A stretch of DNA of 64,000 nt from Gemmatimonadota bacterium (lineage in GTDB: Bacteria > Gemmatimonadota > Gemmatimonadetes > Longimicrobiales > Gaopeijiaceae): the NCBI GenBank assembly GCA_022826565.1, contig JAJDUP010000013.1, positions 162,107 to 226,106 of the forward strand, given 5' to 3'. Below are positions 29,093-38,822 of the stretch, piece by piece. The stretch's first letter is position 1. Every line of letters starts with the position of its first letter. The position numbers and the translations under genes are program-made. Under the pieces are notes generated by a model that was given only the letters and a program-made list of their open reading frames with translations, made no database searches and was not told the origin of the DNA.

Positions 29093-30907
29093 ATGATTCC
29101 GGACCGGGTAGTGGAGGAGGTTCGCGCGCGAGCCGACATCGTCGGAGTCATCGGCGAGTTCGTCCAGCTCAAGAAGGCCGGCAAGGATTTCCGCGGCCTC
29201 AGCCCCTTCAAGAAGGAGAAGACTCCGTCCTTCTACGTCGTGCCCGCCAAGGCGTTCTTCCACGACTTCTCGTCCGGCGAATCGGGGGACGTGTTCTCGT
29301 TCCTCATGAAGCACCAGGGGATGAGCTTCGTCGATGCCGTCAAATACGTCGGAGCCCGGTGCGGGGTGGAGGTGCGCGAGGTGCGGCGGGACAAGCGGGG
29401 GGACGACCCCTGGCGCCCGTACCACGAGGCTTCGGCGTACGCGGCCGCCTACTTCCGGGAACGGCTGTGGGAGTGGGAGGGGGGGAAGGGCGCACGCGAC
29501 TACCTCGAGGGGCGCGGGATCGACCGCGAGGCGGGCGAACGCTTCGGCCTGGGCTACGCGCCGGACGAGTGGGAGGCCTTTCGGGAAGCCGCGGCCGTTC
29601 ACGGCCTCGACGAGGGGATTCTCCTCGAGCTCGGTCTCGTCAAGAAGAGCGAGAACCGCGAGCGGCCGTACGATGCTTTTCGCAACCGGATCGTCTTCCC
29701 CATCGAGTCGGTGACCGGGCGCGTTCTGGCATTCGGGGGCCGCCTCCTGGGCCCGTCCGGCAAGGGAGCCCCGAAATATCTCAATTCGCCCGAGAGCCCG
29801 ATCTTCCACAAGGGAGAGGAGCTGTACGGTCTCGGCTGGGCGCGCAACCACATCCGCCGACGGGGCGCGGCGCTCCTCGTCGAGGGATTCATGGACGCGG
29901 TCTCCCTCGCTGCGGTCGGCATCCGGAACGCCGTTGCACCCCTCGGCACATCGGTCACGGAGAAACACGCGAAGTTGCTGCGCCAATACACGACCCAGGT
30001 GCGGATCCTCTTCGACAGCGACCCGGCGGGGCTGCGCGCCAGCTTCCGCGCGGCGGACATCCTCCTGGCGCAGGGGTTGCAGGCATCGGTGGTCACCCTC
30101 CCCGCCGGCGAAGATCCCGACTCGGTGGCGCGCTCGGGCGGCGCGGAGGCCGTGCAGGCGTTTCTGGCGCAGGCGGTCGATGTCCTGGACCGCAAGATCG
30201 CGATTCTGGAGGAGCGCGATTATTTCAGCTCGATCGACAGTACGCGAAAGGCTCTCGACCGGCTGCTGCCCACGCTGCGGGCCGTGACCGATCCGCGGCA
30301 GCGCGACATCTATCTGGCCACGGTCGCCGAACGAACGGGCGTGAGAATCGACACGCTGGAGCACGAACTGCGCGAGGCGCGCGCCCCGCGGCCAGGTCCC
30401 CCGCGGCGCTCCGCCCCGGTCCGGCAGCGTCCGGCTCCCCGCTTTCACGGCCTCGGCGTCGAGCGCCAGTTGCTGCTGCTGCTCGTCAAGCATCGGGACT
30501 GGATCGACAAGGCGGCCGAGCGGATCGGGCCGGCGGACTTGGAGGACGCGGGATACCGTGCCATCTTCGAAGAGTTGATCAACGATCCGGAACTCACGGC
30601 CCCGCCGGAAGAAACCATGCCGGAAGCGGTACGCCACTTCGAAGACCTCATGAGCGACCGCGAGGTGCCGGAGCCCGCCGAATCGATTTTCGAGGACGCC
30701 GTGCGGCAGATCGAAAACACGGCCCTCGACCGCCGCCTGGAAGCGCTCGATGCGGAGATCGCCCGATCGGACGAGGCGGACACCCTCAGGCTGCTGCGGC
30801 AAAAGCAGGATCTGATCAAGGAGAAACAATCCCGTGGTTCCGACTGGCGCAGGTCCGCGCACCGGGCGGCGGGCAACCCTCAACGCCAAGGAGAAGGCGC
30901 ACCGTGA
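29093..30907 (+). CDS. dnaG: DNA primase DnaG with degenerate N-terminal zinc-finger region
   Basis: FRGLSPFKKEKTPSFYVVPAKAFFHDFSSGESGDVFSF, TOPRIM LLVEGFMDAVSLAAVGIRNAVAPLGTSVTEKHAKLLRQYTTQVRILFDSDPAG. Confidence 0.95.
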   Translation: MIPDRVVEEVRARADIVGVIGEFVQLKKAGKDFRGLSPFKKEKTPSFYVVPAKAFFHDFSSGESGDVFSFLMKHQGMSFVDAVKYVGARCGVEVREVRRDKRGDDPWRPYHEASAYAAAYFRERLWEWEGGKGARDYLEGRGIDREAGERFGLGYAPDEWEAFREAAAVHGLDEGILLELGLVKKSENRERPYDAFRNRIVFPIESVTGRVLAFGGRLLGPSGKGAPKYLNSPESPIFHKGEELYGLGWARNHIRRRGAALLVEGFMDAVSLAAVGIRNAVAPLGTSVTEKHAKLLRQYTTQVRILFDSDPAGLRASFRAADILLAQGLQASVVTLPAGEDPDSVARSGGAEAVQAFLAQAVDVLDRKIAILEERDYFSSIDSTRKALDRLLPTLRAVTDPRQRDIYLATVAERTGVRIDTLEHELREARAPRPGPPRRSAPVRQRPAPRFHGLGVERQLLLLLVKHRDWIDKAAERIGPADLEDAGYRAIFEELINDPELTAPPEETMPEAVRHFEDLMSDREVPEPAESIFEDAVRQIENTALDRRLEALDAEIARSDEADTLRLLRQKQDLIKEKQSRGSDWRRSAHRAAGNPQRQGEGAP

Positions 30908-31665
30908 CGGTCGATACCGGCCTGGTCTCCAGCAGACTGCTGGAGCTGCAAACCATTGATCAACGAATCCGGGAGACCCGCGAGCAGGTCGAGTCCTTCG
31001 ACGCCACGATCGCGGCGGTCGACGAGCCGGTTCGCCGCCTGGCGGACGAAGTGGAAGTCACATCGAACAGAGTCCGCGAGCTTCGTCTCGAAGAGCGCCG
31101 GTTGCGCCTTGCCGCGGAGGGCAAGCGAGAGCGGGTGCAGCGGCTCGAAGAACGCCTGAACATGGTCCGGACGATCCGCGAGGAAGCGGCCGTTCAAGCC
31201 GAGTTGGGACTTGTGCGCCGAGCCCTCGACCAGGAGGAACTGGATGTCGTCAGCCTGCTCGACCAGATCGGGAGGTTCGAAGACCGACTCGAGATTCAGC
31301 GCGAGGGACTGGAGGAGGCACAGTCCGCCGTCGGCCCCCGGAAGAGCGAGATCCTGGCAGAGCAGGAAGGCGCGCGCGCCCAGCTCGCATCGCTGGAGAC
31401 GGAGCGCGAACTGTGTGCGACCGGTCTCGACCAGCGCTATCTCATGGTCTACGACAACCTTGCTCGCGGAGGACGCCGGGACGCGGTGGCCCCCATGACG
31501 GCGGATGGGGCCTGCGGGTCGTGCTTTTCGCTGATTCCGCTGCAGGTGCAGAATGAAATCCGCACCTCGGCCCCGCTGGTCCGATGTGAAGCCTGCGGCG
31601 TGATCGTCACCGCCCCGATGGAAGCGCCGGAGGACGCATCACCGGAGACGGCGATCGGCGGGTGA
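30904..31665 (+). CDS. C4-type zinc ribbon protein with coiled coil (CT398-like)
   Basis: GTG overlapping dnaG stop; long coiled coil then CGSCFSLIPLQVQNEIRTSAPLVRCEACGVIV. Confidence 0.85.
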   Translation: MTVDTGLVSSRLLELQTIDQRIRETREQVESFDATIAAVDEPVRRLADEVEVTSNRVRELRLEERRLRLAAEGKRERVQRLEERLNMVRTIREEAAVQAELGLVRRALDQEELDVVSLLDQIGRFEDRLEIQREGLEEAQSAVGPRKSEILAEQEGARAQLASLETERELCATGLDQRYLMVYDNLARGGRRDAVAPMTADGACGSCFSLIPLQVQNEIRTSAPLVRCEACGVIVTAPMEAPEDASPETAIGG

Positions 31666-33407
31666 GCCCCGTCGGCCGGCAGCAGTGGCCCACCGACATC
31701 CCCCGGCGTCGCTGGAAACTCGCTCCGCCACCTGAACCGGCAACCGTGCAGGCACTATCGCAGGCACTGCGACTGCCGCCCGCCCTGTGCCACCTCCTCG
31801 CGGTCCGGGGATACGACCGGCCGGAAGCCGCCAAGTCCTTCCTGCGCCCCCTGCTGAACGGCCTGCACGATCCGGGGGGGCTCCTGGACGCCGGGGCTGC
31901 CGCGGGCCGCCTTGCCGAGGCGGTCGAGCGGGGCGAAACGGTTGTCGTCCACGGCGATTACGACGCCGACGGCATCTGCGCGAGCGCGCTGCTCACCTCG
32001 TGGATCCGCTCGCTGGGCGGACGGGCCGAAGCCATCGTACCCGACCGCCGCCGCCACGGCTACGACCTGTCCGCAGCGGGCGTGGCGCGGGCGGCAGCTC
32101 TGGGCGCGAGCGTACTCATCACCGTGGATTGCGGCATCGTGGCCCACGATCCCGTCCGCCAGGCCACAGACGCGGGCATGACGGTCATCGTCACGGACCA
32201 TCACCGGCCGGATTCCCGTCTTCCCGGCGCCTTCGCCATAGTCAATCCCAACCGGTCCGACTGTCCGTACCCGAACAAGCACCTGTGCGGCGCGGGTGTG
32301 GCTTTCAAGATCGGCCAGATCATGGCGCGGCTTCTCGGCAGACCGCAGGACGAGAGCTGGATCCATCTGGATCTCGTGGCTCTGGCGACGATCGCCGACC
32401 AGGTCGACCTGAAGGGCGAGAACCGAACGATGGCCCGCTACGGACTCCGCGTGCTGGGCGACACCGCGCGCCCGGGCCTGAGGGCACTGATGGCGGACGC
32501 GGGGATCGTGACCGGCCGGCCCGTGGACTCCACGCGGGTGGCGTACGACCTGGCGCCCCGGATCAATGCGGCCGGAAGGGTGGGCGACCCCGGAGCGGCC
32601 CTGCAGTTGCTCCTTACGCGCGACGAGCACGAGGCACGCCGGCTCGCCCGCCGGTTGGGCGCGGACAACAGGCAGCGCAAGAAGCTCGAGAAGCAGGTCA
32701 CAGAAGAGGCCTTCGAAGTGATACGGGCCGAGTACGAACCCGCCGGCGACCGGGGAGTGGTCGTGGCGGGGGAGGGATGGCATCCGGGGGTAATCGGGAT
32801 CGTCGCGTCACGACTTGTGGACAGGGTCCACCGCCCGGTCGTCGTCATCGCCCTCGAAGACGACTCGGGACGCGGGAGCGCGCGCTCGATCCCCTCCTTC
32901 GACCTGCACGCCGCAATCGCGAACTGCTCCCGCCATCTGGTACGATTCGGCGGCCACCACCAGGCGGCGGGACTCGACATCCACCGCGATCGGCTCCCCG
33001 CATTCCGCGAAGCGTTCCTCGGTGCCGCGCGCCGTGCGATGGGGAGTGGCGAGCCGGTTCCCGAGCTGCGCGGGGACATGGAAATCGGACTCCCGCAGAT
33101 CGATCGTGACTTCAACCGGTTCCTCAGGTACCTTGGCCCCTTCGGCCGCGCCAATCCCGAACCCGTACTTGTCGCCCGCGGCGTGCGGCTGGAATCGACT
33201 CGGACCGTGAAGGGCGGACACCTGAAGTTCCGCATCTCCCACAACGGCGCCGCGCTCAACGGCATCGGCTTCGGCATGGCGGAATCCATACCCGCAGGCT
33301 CTCTGGCCGCCGGCCCGGTGGACGTGGCCTTCAACCTCATCGAGAATACCTACCAGGGACACACAACGGTCGAGGCGAAGGCCCTGGACATTCGGGCGGC
33401 CACGTGA
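31662..33407 (+). CDS. recJ: Single-stranded-DNA-specific exonuclease RecJ
   Basis: VVHGDYDADGICASALLTSWI, TVDCGIVAHDPV, VTDHHRP, VVAGEGWHPGVIGIVASRL, FGGHHQAAGLDI. Confidence 0.94.
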   Translation: MSPVGRQQWPTDIPRRRWKLAPPPEPATVQALSQALRLPPALCHLLAVRGYDRPEAAKSFLRPLLNGLHDPGGLLDAGAAAGRLAEAVERGETVVVHGDYDADGICASALLTSWIRSLGGRAEAIVPDRRRHGYDLSAAGVARAAALGASVLITVDCGIVAHDPVRQATDAGMTVIVTDHHRPDSRLPGAFAIVNPNRSDCPYPNKHLCGAGVAFKIGQIMARLLGRPQDESWIHLDLVALATIADQVDLKGENRTMARYGLRVLGDTARPGLRALMADAGIVTGRPVDSTRVAYDLAPRINAAGRVGDPGAALQLLLTRDEHEARRLARRLGADNRQRKKLEKQVTEEAFEVIRAEYEPAGDRGVVVAGEGWHPGVIGIVASRLVDRVHRPVVVIALEDDSGRGSARSIPSFDLHAAIANCSRHLVRFGGHHQAAGLDIHRDRLPAFREAFLGAARRAMGSGEPVPELRGDMEIGLPQIDRDFNRFLRYLGPFGRANPEPVLVARGVRLESTRTVKGGHLKFRISHNGAALNGIGFGMAESIPAGSLAAGPVDVAFNLIENTYQGHTTVEAKALDIRAAT

Positions 33408-33408
33408 C

Positions 33409-33948
33409 TTGCGAATCATAGCCGGGAAGTGGAGAAGCCGAAGGCTGGCGAAGGTGCCCGGAAAGGGCGTCCGCCCGACCACCGACCGGGTGCGCGAGGC
33501 CTGGATGTCGATCCTCGGCAACCGGATCCGCGGGGCCCGGGTCGCCGACCTTTTTGCGGGCTCCGGGGCACTCGGGCTGGAAGCACTCAGCCGGGGCGCA
33601 TCCCATGTGACCTTTGTCGAGCGGAGCCATCGCGCGATCCGGACCCTCGAGCGGAACATCCGTTCGCTGGACGCGGGCCCGGCGGCGACGGTCATTCGCG
33701 GCGACGCCATGAGCCACCTGCGCACCCCGCCCGATCCGCCCTGGGACCTTGCCCTCGCCGACCCGCCCTACGACCGTGGCTACGCCTTCCGGCTTCTGGC
33801 CGGCTACCGCGCCGCGCCGTTCGCCCGGGAACTCTGGATCGAGCACGATCGGCGCGAGACCCTTCCCCCGGACGTTACCGTTGAGCAGCGCATTTACGGC
33901 GACACCGCCCTCACCAGGGTGACAGACACAGGAGGTGGCTCCCGATGA
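33409..33948 (+). CDS. rsmD: 16S rRNA (guanine(966)-N(2))-methyltransferase RsmD
   Basis: RIIAGKWRSRRLAKVPGKGVRPTTDRVREAWMSILG, DLFAGSGALGLEALSRGA, LALADPPYD. Confidence 0.92.
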   Translation: MRIIAGKWRSRRLAKVPGKGVRPTTDRVREAWMSILGNRIRGARVADLFAGSGALGLEALSRGASHVTFVERSHRAIRTLERNIRSLDAGPAATVIRGDAMSHLRTPPDPPWDLALADPPYDRGYAFRLLAGYRAAPFARELWIEHDRRETLPPDVTVEQRIYGDTALTRVTDTGGGSR

Positions 33949-34442
33949 CGACCCCCCGTTCCATCGTGGCGGTGTACCCCGGCTCCTTCGACCCGGTCAC
34001 GCGGGGGCACGAAGACGTGGCGCGCCGCACCCGGCGTGTGTGCGACCGGCTGATCGTGGCGGTGGCCGAGTCTTCGTCGCAGTCCAAGCGGCACCTCTTC
34101 CCCGTCCCCGAGCGGCTCGAGATCATGCGGGAGGTTTTCGCCGACGACCACCGCATCGAGTGCGTGTCGTTCTCGGGTCTGCTGGTGGATTTCGCTCGCC
34201 GGATGGATGCCCAGTTCATCGTGCGAGGCCTCCGGGCGGTCTCCGACTTCGAATACGAATTCCAGATGGCGCAGATGAACCGCGAACTCTGGGACGGCGC
34301 CGAGACCGTCTTCCTGGCGCCCGACGTGGCGAATTCCTTCCTCTCGGCGTCGCTGGTTCGCGAAGTGGCCGCACTCGGCGGTGACGTCGGCAGCTTCGTC
34401 TCGGCCCCGGTGCTGAAGCGGCTGCGGCGACGCTTTTCGTGA
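33945..34442 (+). CDS. coaD: Pantetheine-phosphate adenylyltransferase
   Basis: AVYPGSFDPVTRGHEDVARR, FIVRGLRAVSDFEYEFQMAQMNREL, ANSFLSASLVREVAALGGDV. Confidence 0.95.
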   Translation: MTTPRSIVAVYPGSFDPVTRGHEDVARRTRRVCDRLIVAVAESSSQSKRHLFPVPERLEIMREVFADDHRIECVSFSGLLVDFARRMDAQFIVRGLRAVSDFEYEFQMAQMNRELWDGAETVFLAPDVANSFLSASLVREVAALGGDVGSFVSAPVLKRLRRRFS

Positions 34443-35296
34443 CCTTCGCCGAGCAGCTCGAGTCGCGCGCGGGGCGGCTGAGCCGCAGAATCGCGTTTCC
34501 CGAGGGCGATGATCCGCGGGTAGCGGCCGCGGCGAAGATCCTGGCCCGGAGGTCGGTGGTCGAGCCCGTATTTGTGGGGGGAGAGGGCGGCGACCCCGAT
34601 GCGGGGGGCGCACTGCAACGAGCTGCGGCGATGCTCCGCGCGGGAGCGGTGGATGGGGTCGTTGCCGGCGCGGCGCACACCACGGCAGAGGTGGTCCGCA
34701 CCGCGCTGAAGGTAGTGGGGCTCCGCGACGGGGTCCGGACCCTGTCCTCCTCCTTCTTCATGGAGGTGCGCGGGTTTCGCGGAAAGGGGACGGAGGTCCT
34801 CACCTTCACGGACGCCGGGGTGGTTCCCGCGCCGGGCGGGCGGCAGCTCGTGGAGATCGCCGGCGAAGCCGTCCGGTTGCGGCGGCAGGTGGTGGGCGAC
34901 GAGCCGAGGGTCGCGTTCCTCTCGTACTCCACGCTGGGAAGCGCGGGCGGGCGGTCGGTCGAGAGGGTCAGGGAGGCGGCCAGGCGGTTTCGCGCCCTGC
35001 AGCCCGATGTGGCCGCCGACGGCGAACTGCAGGCGGATGCCGCGCTGGTTCCCGAGGTGGCGCGCGGCAAGGCGCCAGGCTCACCGGTCGCGGGCAGGGC
35101 CAACGTCCTCGTGTTTCCCGGCCTCGATGCGGCGAACATCGCCTACAAGCTGGTGGAACGGCTGGCGGGGGCGCTGGCGCTGGGCCCGATCCTCCAGGGA
35201 CTCGGGGCGCCGATGAACGATCTGTCACGGGGCGCGTCGGTGTCCGACATCGTCCACATCGCCGCGATCACGGCCCTGATGTCAGGGTGCGACTGA
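34439..35296 (+). CDS. pta: Phosphate acetyltransferase (PTA_PTB domain)
   Basis: RIAFPEGDDPRVAAAAKILA, TFTDAGVVPAP, VAFLSYSTLGSAGG, LQADAALVPEVARGKAPGSPVAGRANVLVFPGLDAANIAYKLVERLAGA, GLGAPMNDLSRGASVSDIVHIAAIT. Confidence 0.87.
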   Translation: MTFAEQLESRAGRLSRRIAFPEGDDPRVAAAAKILARRSVVEPVFVGGEGGDPDAGGALQRAAAMLRAGAVDGVVAGAAHTTAEVVRTALKVVGLRDGVRTLSSSFFMEVRGFRGKGTEVLTFTDAGVVPAPGGRQLVEIAGEAVRLRRQVVGDEPRVAFLSYSTLGSAGGRSVERVREAARRFRALQPDVAADGELQADAALVPEVARGKAPGSPVAGRANVLVFPGLDAANIAYKLVERLAGALALGPILQGLGAPMNDLSRGASVSDIVHIAAITALMSGCD

Positions 35297-35488
35297 ACCC
35301 GGGGGCGCGGCTGAATCCGGGACGCCGTGCGCTCCCGGGCGGGCGGCGCACGTGGCCGCCGTACTTGCACGCCCCGGATCGCCGCGGTTGCTTATGTTCG
35401 TTGTTCGACCGGCGACCCGGTTCCCGGACGGCCGTCCCGGGTCTCCAGGCGATGAATTGGAGTGGCCGCCTCCCCGGAAAGAGGACAG

Positions 35489-35818
35489 ATGTCGTTCACA
35501 GTGAGAAGGGTCGGGAGCACACTTGTCGTCGACGTCGACGGCCAGCTGATCGTCGGCAACCGCCACGAGTTGAAGGAGATGATGCATGAGGAGCTCGCAG
35601 GCGGCGCGCGCCACTTCATCGTCGATTTCGCCCGTACCGGATACATCGACTCCTCGGGGCTCGGCGTGCTCGTCGGCCTTTCCAAACGAGTGCGCGAGGT
35701 GGACGGCACGCTCCAGCTGACCTCTCTCAGTCATGATCTCATGCGTCTCTTCGAACTCACCAAGCTGGACACGCTCTTCACGATTCGGGGCAGCGTGGAG
35801 GAGGCCCTGGCGGATTAG
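35489..35818 (+). CDS. STAS domain anti-anti-sigma factor
   Basis: VDVDGQLIVGNRHELKEMM...VDFARTGYIDSSGLGVLVGLSKRVRE. Confidence 0.88.
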   Translation: MSFTVRRVGSTLVVDVDGQLIVGNRHELKEMMHEELAGGARHFIVDFARTGYIDSSGLGVLVGLSKRVREVDGTLQLTSLSHDLMRLFELTKLDTLFTIRGSVEEALAD

Positions 35819-35905
35819 CGGCGTGGAAGGGACCCCCGCGGTGTTTGGGCGGCGATGCACTCGCTACGGATTGCCGGCAGCGCGCGGACAACTCCTGGCG
35901 GACCC

Positions 35906-37273
35906 ATGAGCGCGGACGGCCTTCGCCGGACGCCTGCCGGTGCGGGCGACCTGGTCTTCGACCTGCCCAACCGCATCGGGGTCATCGAGGAAGCGGTCGA
36001 TCACGCGGTCGAGTGCTGCGCCCGCGCACGCATCGAAAAGCGGCGGCTGCTCTTCAACTTCCGCGTCGGCCTCACCGAGGCGATCTCCAACGCAATGCTC
36101 TTCGGCAACGAGGGCGATCCGGAGAAGCGGGTCCGGGTGGACCTGGAGGTCGAACCGGGCGAGGTCAGGGCGCGCATCGCCGACGAGGGACGCGGGTTCG
36201 ATCCGGACCGCGTGCCGGATCCGCGACTCCCCGAGAACCTCATGCGATCGGACGGGCGCGGCATCTTCCTGATGCGGGCCCTGATGGACGATGTCCACTT
36301 CAATTCGGCCGGTAATGCGGTGACGCTGGTGCTGCGCGACGACGCGGGACGCGCCGGCGGAATGGAGGACGCCGACCCGCCCTTCGACTTCGCGATCCCG
36401 GGCCTGGACCCCGCCAGCCCCGCGGCCCGGATCGTGGCGGCGATGGTGGCCCGCTCCGCCCTGCTGGCCCGCGAGGCAGAGACCAACCGGGCCGAACTTG
36501 GGGCTGCCCTCGAGGCGAACCGGCGGCTGCGCGAGGAGATGGCGCGCGGGCAGGAATCCCGCGAGATGGAGCTTGCCCACGACCTCCAGCTGAAGCTTCT
36601 GCCGCCGATCCCGCGCATTCCGGGAATCGAGGCCGCGGCCCGCGTGGTGCCCACCGCCTCCGTCGGCGGCGACTTCTACCAGGTCATCCAGCTGTCCCGG
36701 GGAAGGGTCGGCATCATGATCGGCGACGTCTCCGGACACGGCTTCCCCGCCGCCCTGATCATGGCGCTGGTGATGAGCGCCGCCGAGATCTATGCGGAGC
36801 AGGGCGCGGCCCCCGCAACCGTCATGCAGTACCTCGATCGCGCCATCGGCGACGAACTCCAGTCCACCGAGATGTACCTGTCGCTCTGCTACTGCGTGCT
36901 CGCGCCCGGCCGGCCCGAGATCGCGTACACGAATGCCGGGCACCCGTCGGCATTCATTGTCGGTTCGGACGGGGGTGCCCGCCGCCTCTTTGCCACCGAC
37001 CCGCCCATGGGCATCGGGGAGACGCCCTACGGCGAGAGCACCGTTCGGTGGTCACCTGGGGAAGATCTGTTGCTGCTCTTCACCGACGGTCTCTCGGACA
37101 GGCTTGCCGGCGTCCGGCGCAGCAGCGGCGAAGAGCAGATCCTTCGCACCGTCGCCGCCAACCGCGACAGGGCGCCCGGCGACATCCTCGACCTCCTCTT
37201 CGAGATGTCCCGGGAAGCTGTGCCATCGATTCCGGCCGACGACCGCACGGCCGTCATTCTGCGCACCGCATGA
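35906..37273 (+). CDS. RsbW-like HATPase domain fused to SpoIIE/RsbU-type PP2C phosphatase
   Basis: LLFNFRVGLTEAISNAMLFGN..ARIADEGRGFDPDRVPDP..SDGRGIFLMRALMDDV (HATPase) followed by VGGDFYQVIQLSRGRVGIMIGDVSGHGFPAALIMAL (PP2C). Confidence 0.88.
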   Translation: MSADGLRRTPAGAGDLVFDLPNRIGVIEEAVDHAVECCARARIEKRRLLFNFRVGLTEAISNAMLFGNEGDPEKRVRVDLEVEPGEVRARIADEGRGFDPDRVPDPRLPENLMRSDGRGIFLMRALMDDVHFNSAGNAVTLVLRDDAGRAGGMEDADPPFDFAIPGLDPASPAARIVAAMVARSALLAREAETNRAELGAALEANRRLREEMARGQESREMELAHDLQLKLLPPIPRIPGIEAAARVVPTASVGGDFYQVIQLSRGRVGIMIGDVSGHGFPAALIMALVMSAAEIYAEQGAAPATVMQYLDRAIGDELQSTEMYLSLCYCVLAPGRPEIAYTNAGHPSAFIVGSDGGARRLFATDPPMGIGETPYGESTVRWSPGEDLLLLFTDGLSDRLAGVRRSSGEEQILRTVAANRDRAPGDILDLLFEMSREAVPSIPADDRTAVILRTA

Positions 37274-37334
37274 TCACCGCCGAAATCGGCAAGACGCACG
37301 GCGCCTCGCCCGCCGGCGCCGCGCATCGTCCCGG

Positions 37335-38174
37335 ATGAGTCCCGCCAGGAAGAGGCGCAAACGGGCCAAGCGCTCGCTCGGGCAGAACTTCCTCATCGAT
37401 CCCAACCTGCAGCGCAAGATTGCCGAGGCTGCGACCGGGGCCATCGGGGAAGGCCGGTCCATCCTGGAGATCGGGCCCGGGCATGGTGCGCTCACCGACC
37501 ACCTCGCGAGTTCCGGGGCCGCCGTCACGGCAGTCGAACTCGACGACCACCTCGCCGCCACGCTGGGCGCGCGCTACTCCGACGACCCCCGCGTCACGGT
37601 CGTGCACGGCGACATCCTCTCGGTCGACCTCCCCTCGCTCACCGCCGACTGGGGCCGCACCCGGGTCGTGGGCAACATCCCGTACAACATCACGACGCCC
37701 ATCATCTTCCGTCTGCTGCAGCTGCCCTACCCGGCGGACATCGTGCTCACGGTCCAGGCCGAAGTCGCGGCGCGAATCATGTCGGGGCCCGGTACGCGCG
37801 TCTATGGCGCCCTGTCGGTGGGGGTCGCCGTTCACGCGCGCGTGACGAAGGTGTGCAGAGTCCCGCGCCAGGCCTTCAGGCCGGTGCCGCGCGTGGATTC
37901 GGCCGCGATTCGCATCACGCCCAGGGATCCGCCGCGCGTGACGATCGAGGAAGCCGCCCGGGTCCGCGCGCTCACGCGGGCCGCCTTTTCCTGGAGGCGC
38001 AAGCAGCTCGGAACGATCCTGCGCCGACACCCGGATCTGCGCTGTCCGGCGTCCTCCATCCGCGATGCGCTCGCGGCCCGGACGCTGTCGCCGACCGTGC
38101 GTCCGGAGCAGCTGTCACCGGAGGACTACCTGTGGCTCAGCGGTGCGTTGACGCTCCCCGCACAACGCTTCTAG
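37335..38174 (+). CDS. rsmA: 16S rRNA dimethyladenosine transferase RsmA/KsgA
   Basis: KRSLGQNFLIDPNLQRKIAEA, LEIGPGHGALTDHL, VVGNIPYNITTPIIF. Confidence 0.94.
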   Translation: MSPARKRRKRAKRSLGQNFLIDPNLQRKIAEAATGAIGEGRSILEIGPGHGALTDHLASSGAAVTAVELDDHLAATLGARYSDDPRVTVVHGDILSVDLPSLTADWGRTRVVGNIPYNITTPIIFRLLQLPYPADIVLTVQAEVAARIMSGPGTRVYGALSVGVAVHARVTKVCRVPRQAFRPVPRVDSAAIRITPRDPPRVTIEEAARVRALTRAAFSWRRKQLGTILRRHPDLRCPASSIRDALAARTLSPTVRPEQLSPEDYLWLSGALTLPAQRF

Positions 38175-38181
38175 CTTCAAC

Positions 38182-38199
38182 TTGTGAACACTTTCACAA
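38182..38199 (+). promoter_or_regulatory. Rex operator (ROP) overlapping rex start codon
   Basis: TTGTGAA-CACT-TTCACAA, perfect match to TTGTGAA-N4-TTCACAA. Confidence 0.9.
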
Positions 38200-38822
38200 A
38201 CAAGATCCCCGACGCCACGATCCGGCGCCTGTCCCTCTATCTGCGCTACCTGGAGGACTTCGGCCGTTCCGGGATCGCCAATGTCGCCAGTGGCGTCCTG
38301 GCGGAGCGTGGCGGGACGACGGCCGCGCAGGTGCGCAAGGATCTCTCGTACCTCGGTTCCTTCGGCAAGCGGGGACTGGGCTACTCGGTCGCAGAGCTGA
38401 CAGGGGTGCTGCGCACCGTGCTAGGACTCGACTGCACCTGGCGCGTGGCGCTGCTGGGCGCGGGGCGCATCGGGACCGCGCTCTTCGAATACCAACCGTT
38501 CCGCAAGCGGGGGTTCAACATCACCACGGTGATCGACAACGACCCCTGCAAGGTGGGTTCGCGGCTGGGCGACGTCACGATCCGCGGCGAGGACGATCTG
38601 GAGTGCGCGCTGCGCGACGACGGGACCGATCTGGTGATCGTAGCCGTGCCGGCCCTGGTGGCCCAGCAGCTGGTGGACCGCGTGGTTGCCGCCGGCATCA
38701 AGGCCGTGCTCAACTACGCGCCGGTCCCGCTCCGCCTGCCGGGCGACGTCGCGCTCCGCAACGTGAGCATGCTGGTCGAGCTCGAGAGCCTGTCGCACGC
38801 GCTAGCGCGCGGCCGGCGATGA
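38184..38822 (+). CDS. rex: Redox-sensing transcriptional repressor Rex
   Basis: NKIPDATIRRLSLYLRYLEDF, TTAAQVRKDLSYLGSFGKRGLGYSV, ALLGAGRIGTALFEY. Confidence 0.95.
   Translation: MNTFTNKIPDATIRRLSLYLRYLEDFGRSGIANVASGVLAERGGTTAAQVRKDLSYLGSFGKRGLGYSVAELTGVLRTVLGLDCTWRVALLGAGRIGTALFEYQPFRKRGFNITTVIDNDPCKVGSRLGDVTIRGEDDLECALRDDGTDLVIVAVPALVAQQLVDRVVAAGIKAVLNYAPVPLRLPGDVALRNVSMLVELESLSHALARGRR

Noticed and set aside
28994-30889. 631-aa minus-strand ORF opposite dnaG
   Set aside because: High-GC antisense artifact, no motif.
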